A stretch of DNA of 38,216 nucleotides from a virus: positions 1 to 38,216 of the IMG/VR virus record IMGVR_UViG_3300025086_000089; one strand, written 5' to 3'. The notes under the pieces are model-generated. The model ran no database searches. It saw only the letters and a list, made by a program, of their open reading frames with translations, and was not told where the DNA came from. Position 1 is the first letter of the stretch. Every line of letters starts with the position of its first letter. Of the stretch, positions 23,175 to 30,992 are shown one piece after another. Both the position numbers and the translations under genes were made by a program.

Positions 23175-24700
23175 TCTAACCTCTCCACATCTTCTAAAGT
23201 ATTAATATCAGCAACGAATTTATCGTCTCTAATTCTTTTACATCTAGGGAATCTAAGTCCTAAATTATCTTTAGCATCTCTACTAACTAAATCTGCTGAT
23301 ACTTCTAATACAACTATAGGAGATACATAATAGGTTCCATTTGAATAAGTTACTATATTTTTCCTTAGTGTATTTGTTAGACTTAACAAATCAGCATCGC
23401 TAAATCCAGTACCAACGGAACCAACGCCTACAAACCCATTAGGGCTAGAAACAGCAATATCAAAAGAAGCAAACACATTTGCTTTAGCGCCGTCACCATA
23501 TCTAGCCTTAGTAATTACTACATCTAATTCAATGCGTGGAGGCTTGTATTTAGCCCACCCTGCGCTTCTCTTTCCTGCTTCATAGGGTAAACTAATATCT
23601 TTGACAATAATGCCCTCAAAACCATCGTTAATCGCTCTATTATAGAATGCTAGAACATCACCGCCCTCTTCCATTCTATGTGCTTGGTCGGGTAAGTCTT
23701 TCATTTTTACTAGCCTTTCAGAATAAGGTAGATTCATTAATGTTTCAAGTTCATATTTGAGACAATCAAATATTACCCATTTAACTTTGACCTTTTCTAT
23801 TGCTTCTTCGTGGTTTTTAGAGTGAACTCTAGTTCCCATTAGTTTATGTTCAGCAGGAGAACCATCTTCCTTTATTGGATATATCTCTCCATCTAGAATA
23901 CATCTAAGAATAGGATATTGTTGCACTTTCTCTACCACATCTTGGAACTGAGGAGTGACTATATTCCCTTTACGATTAAAGATAATTACATTGACTCCTT
24001 CTTTGTGTATTTGGTATCTATTACCATCATATTTGTAGTCTACAATCTTATTCTCCGGCCATTTATTCATAGGAACATCTTTTGCTAACATTGGCTTTAC
24101 AAAAGAACCATGCGATAAATTACACGGAGGTTCTTCTTTCATCGAATAGTACCTTGCTACATTCTCTACGCTATTGAAATTAAGATGTTTCTTAACATCT
24201 GCTAACTTCTTTTTGTAATGTTTAGCAAGAATCTTCTTTACTAGTCCTTCGTTTACACCGTGTCTAGGTGTTTTTAACCAATAACGAATAAACCATTTTC
24301 TTTCCAAAGAAGACATCTTTAGAATAGAAGTTTTGATTAACTCAAATTGAGTAGAATTCATTTTGGAAGAATCTAGTTCCAATAACCTAACAATACTATT
24401 GAGAGTATATCTCCCTTCATTTTCAGAAGAGTAGTCTAAATAGTAGATTGCATCTCCCAAGTCATTCATATGGGCGATATACTGCCCTTCTATTTCATCT
24501 TCAAATATATCAAAAATGCTTGCTAACCATTTCTTAGCCCTTGCTAAACCAATGTTATTAGATTCATAATCCAAAGATAATATCTTTAGAAATAAAGGAG
24601 AATCGAACTCCAATAAATCATTTGCTATTTTTGTTACAATTGTAGTCGGTATTCCATTTTCAGTTGCTTCAAGTAATCTACTCGCTTTCTCCCAAGTCAT
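23171..24700 (-). CDS. lig: ATP-dependent DNA ligase (509 aa)
   Basis: Motif I is VDYKYDGNRYQ with the adenylated lysine at 223. Further nucleotidyltransferase motifs follow: LDGEIYP (III), WVIFDCLKYE (IIIa), GFEGIIVKD (IV) and WAKYKPP (V). The N-terminal 200 residues match the archaeal/eukaryotic ligase DNA-binding domain, and the C-terminus an OB-fold. The length is typical of archaeal Lig1-type enzymes. It would seal Okazaki fragments and recombination nicks. The start overlaps the stop region of a 49-residue gene. Confidence 0.95.
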   Translation of the reverse strand: MTWEKASRLLEATENGIPTTIVTKIANDLLEFDSPLFLKILSLDYESNNIGLARAKKWLASIFDIFEDEIEGQYIAHMNDLGDAIYYLDYSSENEGRYTLNSIVRLLELDSSKMNSTQFELIKTSILKMSSLERKWFIRYWLKTPRHGVNEGLVKKILAKHYKKKLADVKKHLNFNSVENVARYYSMKEEPPCNLSHGSFVKPMLAKDVPMNKWPENKIVDYKYDGNRYQIHKEGVNVIIFNRKGNIVTPQFQDVVEKVQQYPILRCILDGEIYPIKEDGSPAEHKLMGTRVHSKNHEEAIEKVKVKWVIFDCLKYELETLMNLPYSERLVKMKDLPDQAHRMEEGGDVLAFYNRAINDGFEGIIVKDISLPYEAGKRSAGWAKYKPPRIELDVVITKARYGDGAKANVFASFDIAVSSPNGFVGVGSVGTGFSDADLLSLTNTLRKNIVTYSNGTYYVSPIVVLEVSADLVSRDAKDNLGLRFPRCKRIRDDKFVADINTLEDVERLE

Positions 24701-24827
24701 CTATTATCACCAAATTTTTATTTACATTAATAACCAGTTCTTTTAGAAGGCGGGATATCTCACCTTCATTTTTTTCTGAATAAGTCCACATAGCATTTGC
24801 TAAGTAAATCCATTCACTCTTCTTCAT
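24678..24827 (-). CDS. Unknown small protein (49 aa)
   Basis: The peptide begins MKKSEWIYLANAMWTYSEKN and has a second helix (ISRLLKELVINVNKN). It overlaps the ligase start by 23 bases and the preceding stop by 14. No family is recognised. Confidence 0.55.
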   Translation of the reverse strand: MKKSEWIYLANAMWTYSEKNEGEISRLLKELVINVNKNLVIIDDLGESE

Positions 24828-25164
24828 CTACTTCACCATCTAATTTAGATAATAATCGTAAGAAGTTTTGCATCATCATACTTACAACTTCTATTTCTTC
24901 TTCTGCTCCCATCTCTATAAAACGATGTAACAGATGAATTAGTGATGCTTGAGTCATAGCAGGGGCTAATTTAGCCAAACTACCATTAGAATATATTTCC
25001 CAATAACAAACAAAGGTCGCTCTAGGTAGATAACTACTGTTCACTATTTCTGAATGACCGCTAACAAAATGTTCTAAAGCCGCACCATTTAGTTTCTTTT
25101 TCGTTCTTTTACACCATGCTTCAAATTTCTTATCGTTTACTGTTGTTAAATATATTTTATTCAT
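24814..25164 (-). CDS. Unknown helical protein (116 aa)
   Basis: The N-terminus has MNKIYLTTVNDKKFEAWCKR, then several helices (NGAALEHFVSGH, TQASLIHLLHRFIEMG, VVSMMMQNFLRLLSKLDG) and an acidic end EVDEEE. No catalytic motif is visible. Start and stop overlap the neighbours. I recognise no family. Confidence 0.6.
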   Translation of the reverse strand: MNKIYLTTVNDKKFEAWCKRTKKKLNGAALEHFVSGHSEIVNSSYLPRATFVCYWEIYSNGSLAKLAPAMTQASLIHLLHRFIEMGAEEEIEVVSMMMQNFLRLLSKLDGEVDEEE

Positions 25165-25442
25165 TCTTCTTCACTCTCCTCTTCAATGGAATCTACAAAT
25201 TCTCTTATAGCAATATACATCTTATTGTAAGCATTCTCTACATGAACACCCGTTAGTCTACTTCCTCTTCCTATTTTTGGATAGGATTTTTCCACAAATA
25301 AACAAAACAGTTCTACTATACTATAAGAACACAAAGCCGCTTTTGTTATGGCTTCTTTTGTCATGCTTCTTCCTTTGTTATTGTTTTTAATAGCCGCATC
25401 TCTTAGTGCTATTTCTGCATGTTTCTTTAATATTTTAGTCAT
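25161..25442 (-). CDS. Possible second histone-fold protein (93 aa)
   Basis: The order is a basic first helix (KKHAEIALRDAAIK), a loop with GRSMTKEAI, a long central helix (TKAALCSYSIVELFCLFVEK), then GRGSRLTGVHVENAYNKMY, which fits the loop and last helix of a histone ('R-x-T/L-x-x-H/D-V-x-x-A'). The tail is acidic (EEESEEE). The match is weaker than for 22418-22858, and other small helical folds are possible. It overlaps both neighbours. Confidence 0.5.
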   Translation of the reverse strand: MTKILKKHAEIALRDAAIKNNNKGRSMTKEAITKAALCSYSIVELFCLFVEKSYPKIGRGSRLTGVHVENAYNKMYIAIREFVDSIEEESEEE

Positions 25443-25653
25443 CTAACTCCCTCTTTAATATATCTAGAAGTTTCTTTGCTTCTTCTTTGTTTAGTCTTAT
25501 TCCTTTATATGAGGGTTTACTATTTGCATACCATCTAATATCTACGACTTCAATCATCCTGTATGTTCCCGTATTAACCAAAACTTCTTGTGTTGCATTT
25601 CTAGGTATTCTACCTACAATTTCTAATCCTTTATTTTCGCTCAATTCATCCAC
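25435..25653 (-). CDS. PC4-like transcription coactivator/ssDNA-binding protein (72 aa)
   Basis: The core VDIRWYANSKPSYKGIRLNKEEAKKLLDILK matches the PC4/p15 pattern 'V-D-I-R-x-Y/W...K-G-I-x-L-x-x-E/Q...L' of four strands plus one helix. PC4 proteins bind single-stranded DNA as dimers and act at promoters; small PC4-like proteins occur in phages and archaea. It lies among small genes between ligase and GroEL, and may act with the viral TFB. Fairly clear by motif. Confidence 0.6.
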   Translation of the reverse strand: MDELSENKGLEIVGRIPRNATQEVLVNTGTYRMIEVVDIRWYANSKPSYKGIRLNKEEAKKLLDILKRELDD

Positions 25654-26039
25654 CCCTGTTTAAACTTCTCAAGTTCTTGTCTTGAAGTAAAATATCTTGG
25701 AGTATCTAAAGCATCTAAACGATTCACAACCCAACAAGCACCACCAAGAGAGGATATTTGGACTATTTCAAACTGGCCATCGTTTATCTCTAAAACTTCT
25801 TTTGTTTGTATTTCGGGAGTTAATCCATATTTTTTAGTTATTTCATTAGCAACATCATGAATATTATCTACAACATATTTGATAATATGCGCTCTTTGAA
25901 TAGGTATCTTGGGTGCAACATCTATTTTAATTGAACCTGTCATATTACAAACTACACATTTGTTGCCTTTACAGATAGGACATTGAATTTGGGCTTTATG
26001 AGGAGCCGGTAATGTTACTGTAATTGCTTTCTTTTTCAT
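25641..26039 (-). CDS. DnaJ-type zinc-finger-containing protein (132 aa)
   Basis: Near the N-terminus is a zinc element of the DnaJ type: CPICKGNKCVVCNMTGS (C-x2-C-x-G...C-x2-C-x-x-x-G). The rest has a helix (HIIKYVVDNIHDVANEITKK), a strand-rich middle and WVVNRLDAL. A J-domain is not seen, so it is not a full co-chaperone. The zinc element may bind unfolded protein or nucleic acid. Its end overlaps the PC4-like gene. Confidence 0.6.
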   Translation of the reverse strand: MKKKAITVTLPAPHKAQIQCPICKGNKCVVCNMTGSIKIDVAPKIPIQRAHIIKYVVDNIHDVANEITKKYGLTPEIQTKEVLEINDGQFEIVQISSLGGACWVVNRLDALDTPRYFTSRQELEKFKQGWMN

Positions 26040-26128
26040 TTTTCTTCACCTTCTAAACATACCTTACATTGATTATATCTTCTAGCATAATACTTAGACA
26101 TATTTCTCCCACAGTTAGGACATTCCAT
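26036..26128 (-). CDS. Tiny zinc-ribbon protein (30 aa)
   Basis: MECPNCGRNMSKYYARRYNQ continues with CKVC, giving a complete C-x2-C...C-x2-C ribbon in 30 residues. Both ends overlap neighbours (TAATG before, ATGA after), which supports it strongly for such a short frame. Function unknown. Confidence 0.6.
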   Translation of the reverse strand: MECPNCGRNMSKYYARRYNQCKVCLEGEEK

Positions 26129-26784
26129 TAATTATCACTCCAAGTATAGCCAAACTTATCCATTAGTTCCGGAGATAAAAAGTATTTCCCCATTGCTCTT
26201 TGCTTTCCATGTGTAGGGTCTATTTCTACACGGTGTTTTGTTGAAAGCAAGTATCTCTTTTCTTCTTCCGTTGAAGCCTCTTTTATTGCTTTGTTCATAC
26301 TAACATTAAAGATTTCTTTGGCAATGGTAGTGTTAGGCATAATGGATTGTTCGTTATATCCAAAATCTAATTTGTAGTCTTCGGGATAAACCCACATATG
26401 AAACTGATTACAGGTATCAACTAGTTTACTCATAGGAGGAAAAACTTCTACTGCTGTTCTTTCATGACCACATATTTCATTCTTCATCATCTGCATATCT
26501 CTCCAATCGTGAGCATGGTGAGAGTTTCTTAAATTTCTAAAACATAACCATGTAAACTTGTTATTAGGGAATTGATGAACAGGATTATCCGGATAATATA
26601 CTTTAACAATATATTCGTTATTCATCCAATATTCATCATATTCCAAATCATCTACATTAACTTCGGGAAAGTTTTCTTTTGATAATTCTATCCTAACTAA
26701 AGGAGTCCAAGCCTTCTTTTGGGATTTGTTTAGGTGCTTAACTAAATTTGCCCTTCTTTGTTTCTTAATAGTATTATATTTCAC
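26128..26784 (-). CDS. Conserved phage-type protein of unknown function (218 aa)
   Basis: The central region (FRNLRNSHHAHDWRDMQMMK, then NEICGHERTAVEVFPP, LVDTCNQFHMWV) is a pattern I associate with a phage-borne domain with a 'W-R-D-x-Q-x-x-K-N-E-x-x-G' core and a 'D-x-x-x-Q-F/Y-H-x-W' end. The role of that domain is unknown to me. Flanks are basic N-terminally and helical C-terminally. No signal or membrane segment. Confidence 0.55.
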   Translation of the reverse strand: MKYNTIKKQRRANLVKHLNKSQKKAWTPLVRIELSKENFPEVNVDDLEYDEYWMNNEYIVKVYYPDNPVHQFPNNKFTWLCFRNLRNSHHAHDWRDMQMMKNEICGHERTAVEVFPPMSKLVDTCNQFHMWVYPEDYKLDFGYNEQSIMPNTTIAKEIFNVSMNKAIKEASTEEEKRYLLSTKHRVEIDPTHGKQRAMGKYFLSPELMDKFGYTWSDN

Positions 26785-26999
26785 TTTATGTCCTCCACCA
26801 AAGTATAATATTTTTTATGTTCCTGCGTTGCCTTGTATTTCTTAGTGCTACCTGCAACAAACATTAAGAAGAACTCACTTTCGGAAAGTTTAATCTTTCT
26901 ATCAACTAAGTCCACTTTTAGATATACATAATAATCGCTAGAAAATAATTTCTTTTGTATTCTATATACTGACTTCTTTGTAAAACTTATTTTTACCAT
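26781..26999 (-). CDS. Unknown small protein (72 aa)
   Basis: MVKISFTKKSVYRIQKKLFS is followed by beta strands (DYYVYLKVDLVDRKIKLSES) and a basic C-terminal half. The start follows the GroEL stop with a GAGG ribosome binding site. No family is recognised. Confidence 0.55.
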   Translation of the reverse strand: MVKISFTKKSVYRIQKKLFSSDYYVYLKVDLVDRKIKLSESEFFLMFVAGSTKKYKATQEHKKYYTLVEDIK

Positions 27000-27001
27000 A
27001 T

Positions 27002-28489
27002 TTATTCCTCCACTAATACTGCTACATCTGTTGAATAGAATAACTGTGCTATTGACATTGCCGCTAAGAAACTGTTCTTAGTAACTTTAACTGGGTCAAA
27101 TACTCCGAATAGAGAAAGGTCACAAACTACTCCGGTAAGAGCATTAAAGCCTGTAGGGTATTCTGTAAAGGGAATAAATTCAGTATTGCTATTTTCAAAT
27201 AAAGTCTTATATGGAGCCGACATTGCTGTTTTAAGCCACATAGGAGCCTCTATGGACTTTGCACACTCCATTAGGGCTAGACCTCCACCAGTTACAATAC
27301 CTTCCGATAAGGCCGCTCTAGTAGCGTTTAGAGCATCATCTAATCTTTCTTTCTTTTCTAGCATTTCCATAGAAGAAGAAGCACCAACTCTAATAGTTGC
27401 TACTCCGCCTTTTAATCTAGCAATTCTTGATTTAATCCTAGCAGACTCAAAGCCTTCCATTGTTTTCAATAAGCCTTTCAAAGATTCTATTCTTTCGGAA
27501 GTATCTCCTTTAGCACCAATAACTATTGTTCTTTCTTTGTGGACTTCAATCATTTCACAGTTACCAAAATCAGTTTCCTTGAAAGAAGTAGGTCTATCTT
27601 TACTTTCTTCAGTGAAGATAGTTCCACCAACCATAGCCTGTATATCTGCTAACTCATCTAGTTGTTGGTCGCCAAAATTAGGGGCTAAGCATACAACACA
27701 CTCAACAGTTTTATTCATGATATTCATTAGTAAATTGTTAAGGGCTGAACCGTCCATTCCTTTACAAAAGATAACTAGAGGTCTATTAGTGGTAGCAGCA
27801 TGTTCTAACATAGGAAGTAGGTCTTTGAAGTTTCTAAACTTTAGATTAGACATAAAGATTAGAGGATTACTAAACATTGCTTTACCATCATCAGTATTAG
27901 CCATTAAATGACTGATATATCCTTCAGTAAGTTGCATGCCTTCTCTAACCATTAGTTCAGTTATATGAGATTTTGATTCTTCAACAGTAACTATTCCTTC
28001 TCTACCAACTTTAGATATGGCTTCTCCAATTAATGTTCCCAAAGCCATATCGTTATTTGCGGCAATGGTGGCTACATCTATTATTTCTTCATCTTTAATA
28101 TCTAAGGCCAAATCATCTAATCTAGTTATCATCTCTACTTTGAATGATTCAAGAATATGATACACTTCGTGAGTAGTCATAGGTTCTTCTACACCAAACA
28201 TATGATTACACAATGCTTGAGCAAGAATACAAGCGGTAGTAGTTCCATCACCAGAATTATCTTGTGCTTTACTTGCTAAGTTTTGAACCATTTGAATGCC
28301 CATTTGAACATAGGGGTCATCATGAGATATGTGTTTTGTTATTGTTACACCATCATTTACTATAATAGGAGGATTACCTTGTAGAATAACTGTTTTGGCT
28401 TGTGGCCCCAAAGTTGGGCTTACCGTATTAGCAACTAAATTAATTCCTTGTAGTAGTTTTTCTTTTACTTCTTTTCCGTGTATAATCAT
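27002..28489 (-). CDS. groEL: Group I chaperonin GroEL (Cpn60, 495 aa)
   Basis: The sequence is GroEL-type (group I), not a thermosome: VANTVSPTLGPQAKTVILQ, VNDGVTITKHI and NSGDGTTTACILAQAL form the ATP site, and ERLDDALNATRAALSEGIVTGGGLAL carries the catalytic Asp equivalent to E. coli D398. The apical domain is present (EGMQLTEGYISH onward). It is shorter than E. coli GroEL (548) and lacks the Gly-Gly-Met tail. I chose ATG 28489, with GGTGGA upstream and an ATGA overlap. It would fold viral structural or replication proteins with the GroES encoded at 28698-28913. Confidence 0.93.
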   Translation of the reverse strand: MIIHGKEVKEKLLQGINLVANTVSPTLGPQAKTVILQGNPPIIVNDGVTITKHISHDDPYVQMGIQMVQNLASKAQDNSGDGTTTACILAQALCNHMFGVEEPMTTHEVYHILESFKVEMITRLDDLALDIKDEEIIDVATIAANNDMALGTLIGEAISKVGREGIVTVEESKSHITELMVREGMQLTEGYISHLMANTDDGKAMFSNPLIFMSNLKFRNFKDLLPMLEHAATTNRPLVIFCKGMDGSALNNLLMNIMNKTVECVVCLAPNFGDQQLDELADIQAMVGGTIFTEESKDRPTSFKETDFGNCEMIEVHKERTIVIGAKGDTSERIESLKGLLKTMEGFESARIKSRIARLKGGVATIRVGASSSMEMLEKKERLDDALNATRAALSEGIVTGGGLALMECAKSIEAPMWLKTAMSAPYKTLFENSNTEFIPFTEYPTGFNALTGVVCDLSLFGVFDPVKVTKNSFLAAMSIAQLFYSTDVAVLVEE

Positions 28490-28701
28490 TCTTCCACCAA
28501 CCTTGTTTGTATTCCTCTCCACAAATCATAGGCTTGTTTCTTTTCGGGAATCGTAGTCAATAATGTTTTTATCATCATTAGTAAAAACTCTAATTCACCA
28601 ACCAAAAGCCTATCATCTATTTCTTCTCTAAATAAATCTCCATTTTCAGTAACATCAATCATTCTTAACAAAATACTTTCATATAATTCTATATCGTTCA
28701 T
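28486..28701 (-). CDS. Unknown small helical protein between groES and groEL (71 aa)
   Basis: The chain is helical: MNDIELYESILLRMIDVTEN, 'VGELEFLLMMIKTLLTTIPE', 'AYDLWRGIQTRL'. No family is recognised. ATGA overlaps on both sides tie it to the chaperonin pair, so it may be a small adaptor or simply a co-expressed gene. Confidence 0.6.
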   Translation of the reverse strand: MNDIELYESILLRMIDVTENGDLFREEIDDRLLVGELEFLLMMIKTLLTTIPEKKQAYDLWRGIQTRLVEE

Positions 28702-28913
28702 TCTAACACCGCCATTATCTTATCATAAGGAACAAACTTCATTCCGTCGTATTCTTGTATTGACCTTTCAGTGGAAAATATTACTACTTTACCTTCTAAA
28801 TCGGGTTCTATTAAACAGGATAATACTCTTCCTACATTGTTTTCTTTCATCATAATCTTTCCACTACCTTGTATTTCAGGTTCTACAATTACATAATCAT
28901 TCTTCGCTTTCAT
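28698..28913 (-). CDS. groES: GroES-like co-chaperonin (Cpn10, 71 aa)
   Basis: The beta-barrel pattern of Cpn10 is readable: KNDYVIVEPEIQG at the start, a mobile-loop-like segment GSGKIMMKENN, then VGRVLSCL and GKVVIFSTERSIQEYDGMKF ending VPYDKIMAVLE (the usual 'Y-d-g-x-x-y-x-h-x-x-x-x-h-x-A-h-h'). At 71 residues it is well short of the usual 95 or so, mainly in the roof region. It directly precedes the GroEL gene with one small gene between. It should cap the viral GroEL. Confidence 0.8.
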   Translation of the reverse strand: MKAKNDYVIVEPEIQGSGKIMMKENNVGRVLSCLIEPDLEGKVVIFSTERSIQEYDGMKFVPYDKIMAVLE

Positions 28914-29070
28914 TATTCTTCACCATACCGCCGTCTAATTCATTTTTTTTATTCAATTCTCTCTCAAACATTTCTAGAGCAGAATGAATAACCGGAGTTC
29001 CATTACCTTCGGCTATTATCTTTTTCATTCTCTTAATCGCCATCAAGTAATCGTGTTTGAATACAGTCAC
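28897..29070 (-). CDS. Unknown small charged protein (57 aa)
   Basis: The GTG at 29070 overlaps the JAMM gene stop (GTGA) and has GGAGAG upstream. The chain is VFKHDYLMAIKRMKKIIAEG, then a helix SALEMFERELNKKNE and an acidic end. It overlaps the groES start by 17 bases. No family is recognised. Confidence 0.55.
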   Translation of the reverse strand: MTVFKHDYLMAIKRMKKIIAEGNGTPVIHSALEMFERELNKKNELDGGMVKNNESEE

Positions 29071-29717
29071 TCTTCTTCACTCTCCGTCTCTTGACCCCAA
29101 TATTGCATTCTTTCTAATTGACGATTACGATAGATTGCTAATTGTTTTGGTTTGGTTTGTTGCCACCAACCATAGTGTTCAACCCCACTACCTCCCAAAA
29201 CAAATGCTTCTGTCATTAGAGGCTTCCATTGAGATACTGTTCTAATATCTACACCACTAAAATAGGCGGCACCAAATGGATGAGTATGAGTCCAACATCT
29301 AATAGGAAGTTTCATTCCTACAGGAGGCTTCATTCCAAATTCTACATAGCCCGGAGAACCAGTAGTAACATAACAGTCATTATTTCCATCAATCACTACT
29401 TGCACTTCAAGACCCGGTAATATCTCGGTAGAAGCATGCCAAATAGCACCAAAGAATAGTTCGCTCTTATAGGATGTCATATCTACTGTGTGTCTATTAT
29501 TCCAATCAACACCAATGCTTTTCAATTCTAACATTGCTTCTTCGACCCAAACATTTAGAATATGTTGTTCAGCCCGTTCTCTAGCCTTTTCTAAAGCCTC
29601 AAATTCCTTTTCTGCTTCAGCAATCTGTAAATCTTCAAGGTACTTATCATACCCATCATCATCATGATAGCCTCTTTTTTCTTCTTCTCTTAAATTCCAA
29701 TCACTTGTCTTACTCAT
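29067..29717 (-). CDS. JAMM/MPN+ metalloprotease (ubiquitin-like deconjugase type, 216 aa)
   Basis: The zinc site is complete: CWTHTHPFGAAYFSGVDIRT contains H-x-H-P-x6-S-x2-D (His144, His146, Ser154, Asp157); a Glu at 98 or 103 can supply the fourth catalytic residue. The first 55 residues form a charged helix absent from minimal JAB domains. JAMM enzymes remove ubiquitin-like proteins or process their C-terminal tails. The E1-like gene lies 11 bases upstream, and a ubiquitin-like gene ending GGQQ lies about 4.5 kb upstream in the same array. A free phage tail-type JAB role is the alternative, but this gene is not in the tail operon. Confidence 0.85.
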   Translation of the reverse strand: MSKTSDWNLREEEKRGYHDDDGYDKYLEDLQIAEAEKEFEALEKARERAEQHILNVWVEEAMLELKSIGVDWNNRHTVDMTSYKSELFFGAIWHASTEILPGLEVQVVIDGNNDCYVTTGSPGYVEFGMKPPVGMKLPIRCWTHTHPFGAAYFSGVDIRTVSQWKPLMTEAFVLGGSGVEHYGWWQQTKPKQLAIYRNRQLERMQYWGQETESEEE

Positions 29718-29728
29718 TTCTTTTCACC

Positions 29729-30292
29729 TCACATATTAATTACTTCATAATCCTTAACTGTCTCATTATCTTGAAACCATCTTTGAATCCATTGTGCGCC
29801 CAATCCTGCAATTGCCACTTGCATAAAATGAACTCCTTCTGTTGAACCATCCCATGTTTCTCCTTGACAACTAAACGAACCATCCTTTCCTGCTAAAAGC
29901 GTATCATACATCTTAGGGTCTGCTTTATGCGACACAAGTGCGGCATTCCTACCTTGCGCTCTCAAATCAAGCCATTTAATATTTGTGTTGTATAAAGTTC
30001 TTCTAACTGATAAATTATCTACACAACAAATAACCAAGTCATATCCTTTCATTTGTTTTTCTGTTAGAATAGGATATTGAGAACCACCCATTACACTACG
30101 GTATTTATTACCCATAACCGATGCTTTGTTTTCTCCTACATCATCAGCACTAAAGTTTTGATATGGTAAATTTTTATTTTCTACCTTATCAGGGTCTGCT
30201 ACTGATATGTTATACAATTCTACTTTATCTAAAAGCGGTAACAAGAAACTCCCGATACCACCTGCTCCAATTATTAATATTTTTCTTTTCAT
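29729..30292 (-). CDS. E1-like/ThiF-MoeB adenylyltransferase (187 aa)
   Basis: The Rossmann ATP-binding start ILIIGAGGIGSFLLPLLD (Gly-rich loop 9-15) is followed by ADPDKVENKNLPYQNF, the 'D-x-D-x-V-x-x-x-N-L' element, and YDLVICCVDNLSVRRTLYN, the 'D-x-V-h-x-x-x-D-N-x-x-x-R' element. Cys142 in GSFSCQG could be the thiol acceptor. The Arg usually after N-L is missing (N-L-P-Y-Q). The protein is short, about 60 residues under ThiF, and has no C-x2-C zinc site. Start ATG 30292 has GGAGG seven bases upstream. It probably adenylates the Gly-Gly end of the viral ubiquitin-like protein. Confidence 0.85.
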   Translation of the reverse strand: MKRKILIIGAGGIGSFLLPLLDKVELYNISVADPDKVENKNLPYQNFSADDVGENKASVMGNKYRSVMGGSQYPILTEKQMKGYDLVICCVDNLSVRRTLYNTNIKWLDLRAQGRNAALVSHKADPKMYDTLLAGKDGSFSCQGETWDGSTEGVHFMQVAIAGLGAQWIQRWFQDNETVKDYEVINM

Positions 30293-30294
30293 TT

Positions 30295-30624
30295 TTATTC
30301 CTCCCAATATGGGTCTAGTTTGTCATTAGGTAGCATATCCCAACTACCTTTCATAGAATGTTCAAACGATACATCCTCTACAAAATCAGGATTCTTAAGC
30401 AATAACAAGGGCTTGTGCCAATTATCATCCGCTTGCGCTTGTTCTATTACTTTGTTCATCTGTTCTGCTTTGTCATCGGGTAATTCTACCCAATAAACCA
30501 TAGCGTGTCTTTGTCTATTTAGTCTCGCTCTCATGGTTATTGTCATTGGAGCATATCCTACACCTTCACATTCCATAAAAGATTCTAAACCGTGAGCATC
30601 TGCTATTCCACAATATGTTTTCAT
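30295..30624 (-). CDS. Unknown protein upstream of the E1-like gene (109 aa)
   Basis: MKTYCGIADAHGLESFMECE is a distinctive start: Cys5 and a following strand-turn 'G-I-A-D-A-H-G-L-E-S'. The middle has RLNRQRHAMVYWVELPDD and a helix EQMNKVIEQAQ; the end is acidic and Trp-rich. I recognise no family. It is two bases upstream of the E1-like start and shares its ribosome binding region, so it is a candidate partner of the tagging module, perhaps an E2- or adaptor-like element, without evidence beyond position. Confidence 0.55.
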   Translation of the reverse strand: MKTYCGIADAHGLESFMECEGVGYAPMTITMRARLNRQRHAMVYWVELPDDKAEQMNKVIEQAQADDNWHKPLLLLKNPDFVEDVSFEHSMKGSWDMLPNDKLDPYWEE

Positions 30625-30625
30625 T

Positions 30626-30784
30626 CTAATCTCTCCTAATTATTCCTTTATCACTTTTGTTGGGGTCAAAGGTTTCCCCTGTAAATTTTGCTTGTTTTTC
30701 CCAACATTCTATATTGCACCAATTCCTACTATTGATAGTAACTGTTGTAAACTTTCTACATCTTGGTCGGCTACATCTTCCCAT
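30626..30784 (-). CDS. Small zinc-finger protein (52 aa)
   Basis: MGRCSRPRCRKFTTVTINSR carries Cys4 and Cys9, and WCNIECWEKQ carries a second pair, a plausible four-Cys zinc site. The start follows the previous stop by one base (TAAAATG). It ends with IIRRD, and the GGAGA sequence at its end is the ribosome binding site for the next gene. Confidence 0.55.
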   Translation of the reverse strand: MGRCSRPRCRKFTTVTINSRNWCNIECWEKQAKFTGETFDPNKSDKGIIRRD

Positions 30785-30785
30785 T

Positions 30786-30992
30786 TTATTCACCTCTACT
30801 AATTATTTTCTTTTCTATCAATTCAGCGTAGTTATCCATCCAGTTTGCTACAACCTTTATTGATTCTCTTCGGCCTAAACCGAACTCCTCTCTCAAATAT
30901 GGAGCAGAACCAAACATATTGGTTACTCCACTTTGCCGTAATTCTTCTAAATACACATAGTATTCAATCCATTCTTCATTTATTCCTGTCAT
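30786..30992 (-). CDS. Conserved phage-type small protein (68 aa)
   Basis: The pattern 'YYVYLEELRQSGVTNMFGSA' followed by PYLREEFGL and a helix ending 'VVANWMDNYAELI' has the look of a family common in marine phages, of unknown function. It is helical without membrane segments. Its start overlaps the previous stop. Confidence 0.55.
   Translation of the reverse strand: MTGINEEWIEYYVYLEELRQSGVTNMFGSAPYLREEFGLGRRESIKVVANWMDNYAELIEKKIISRGE

Noticed and set aside
27186-27911. 241-residue + strand frame antisense to groEL
   Set aside because: GroEL is certain on the other strand; this frame has no recognisable domain and arises from codon bias.
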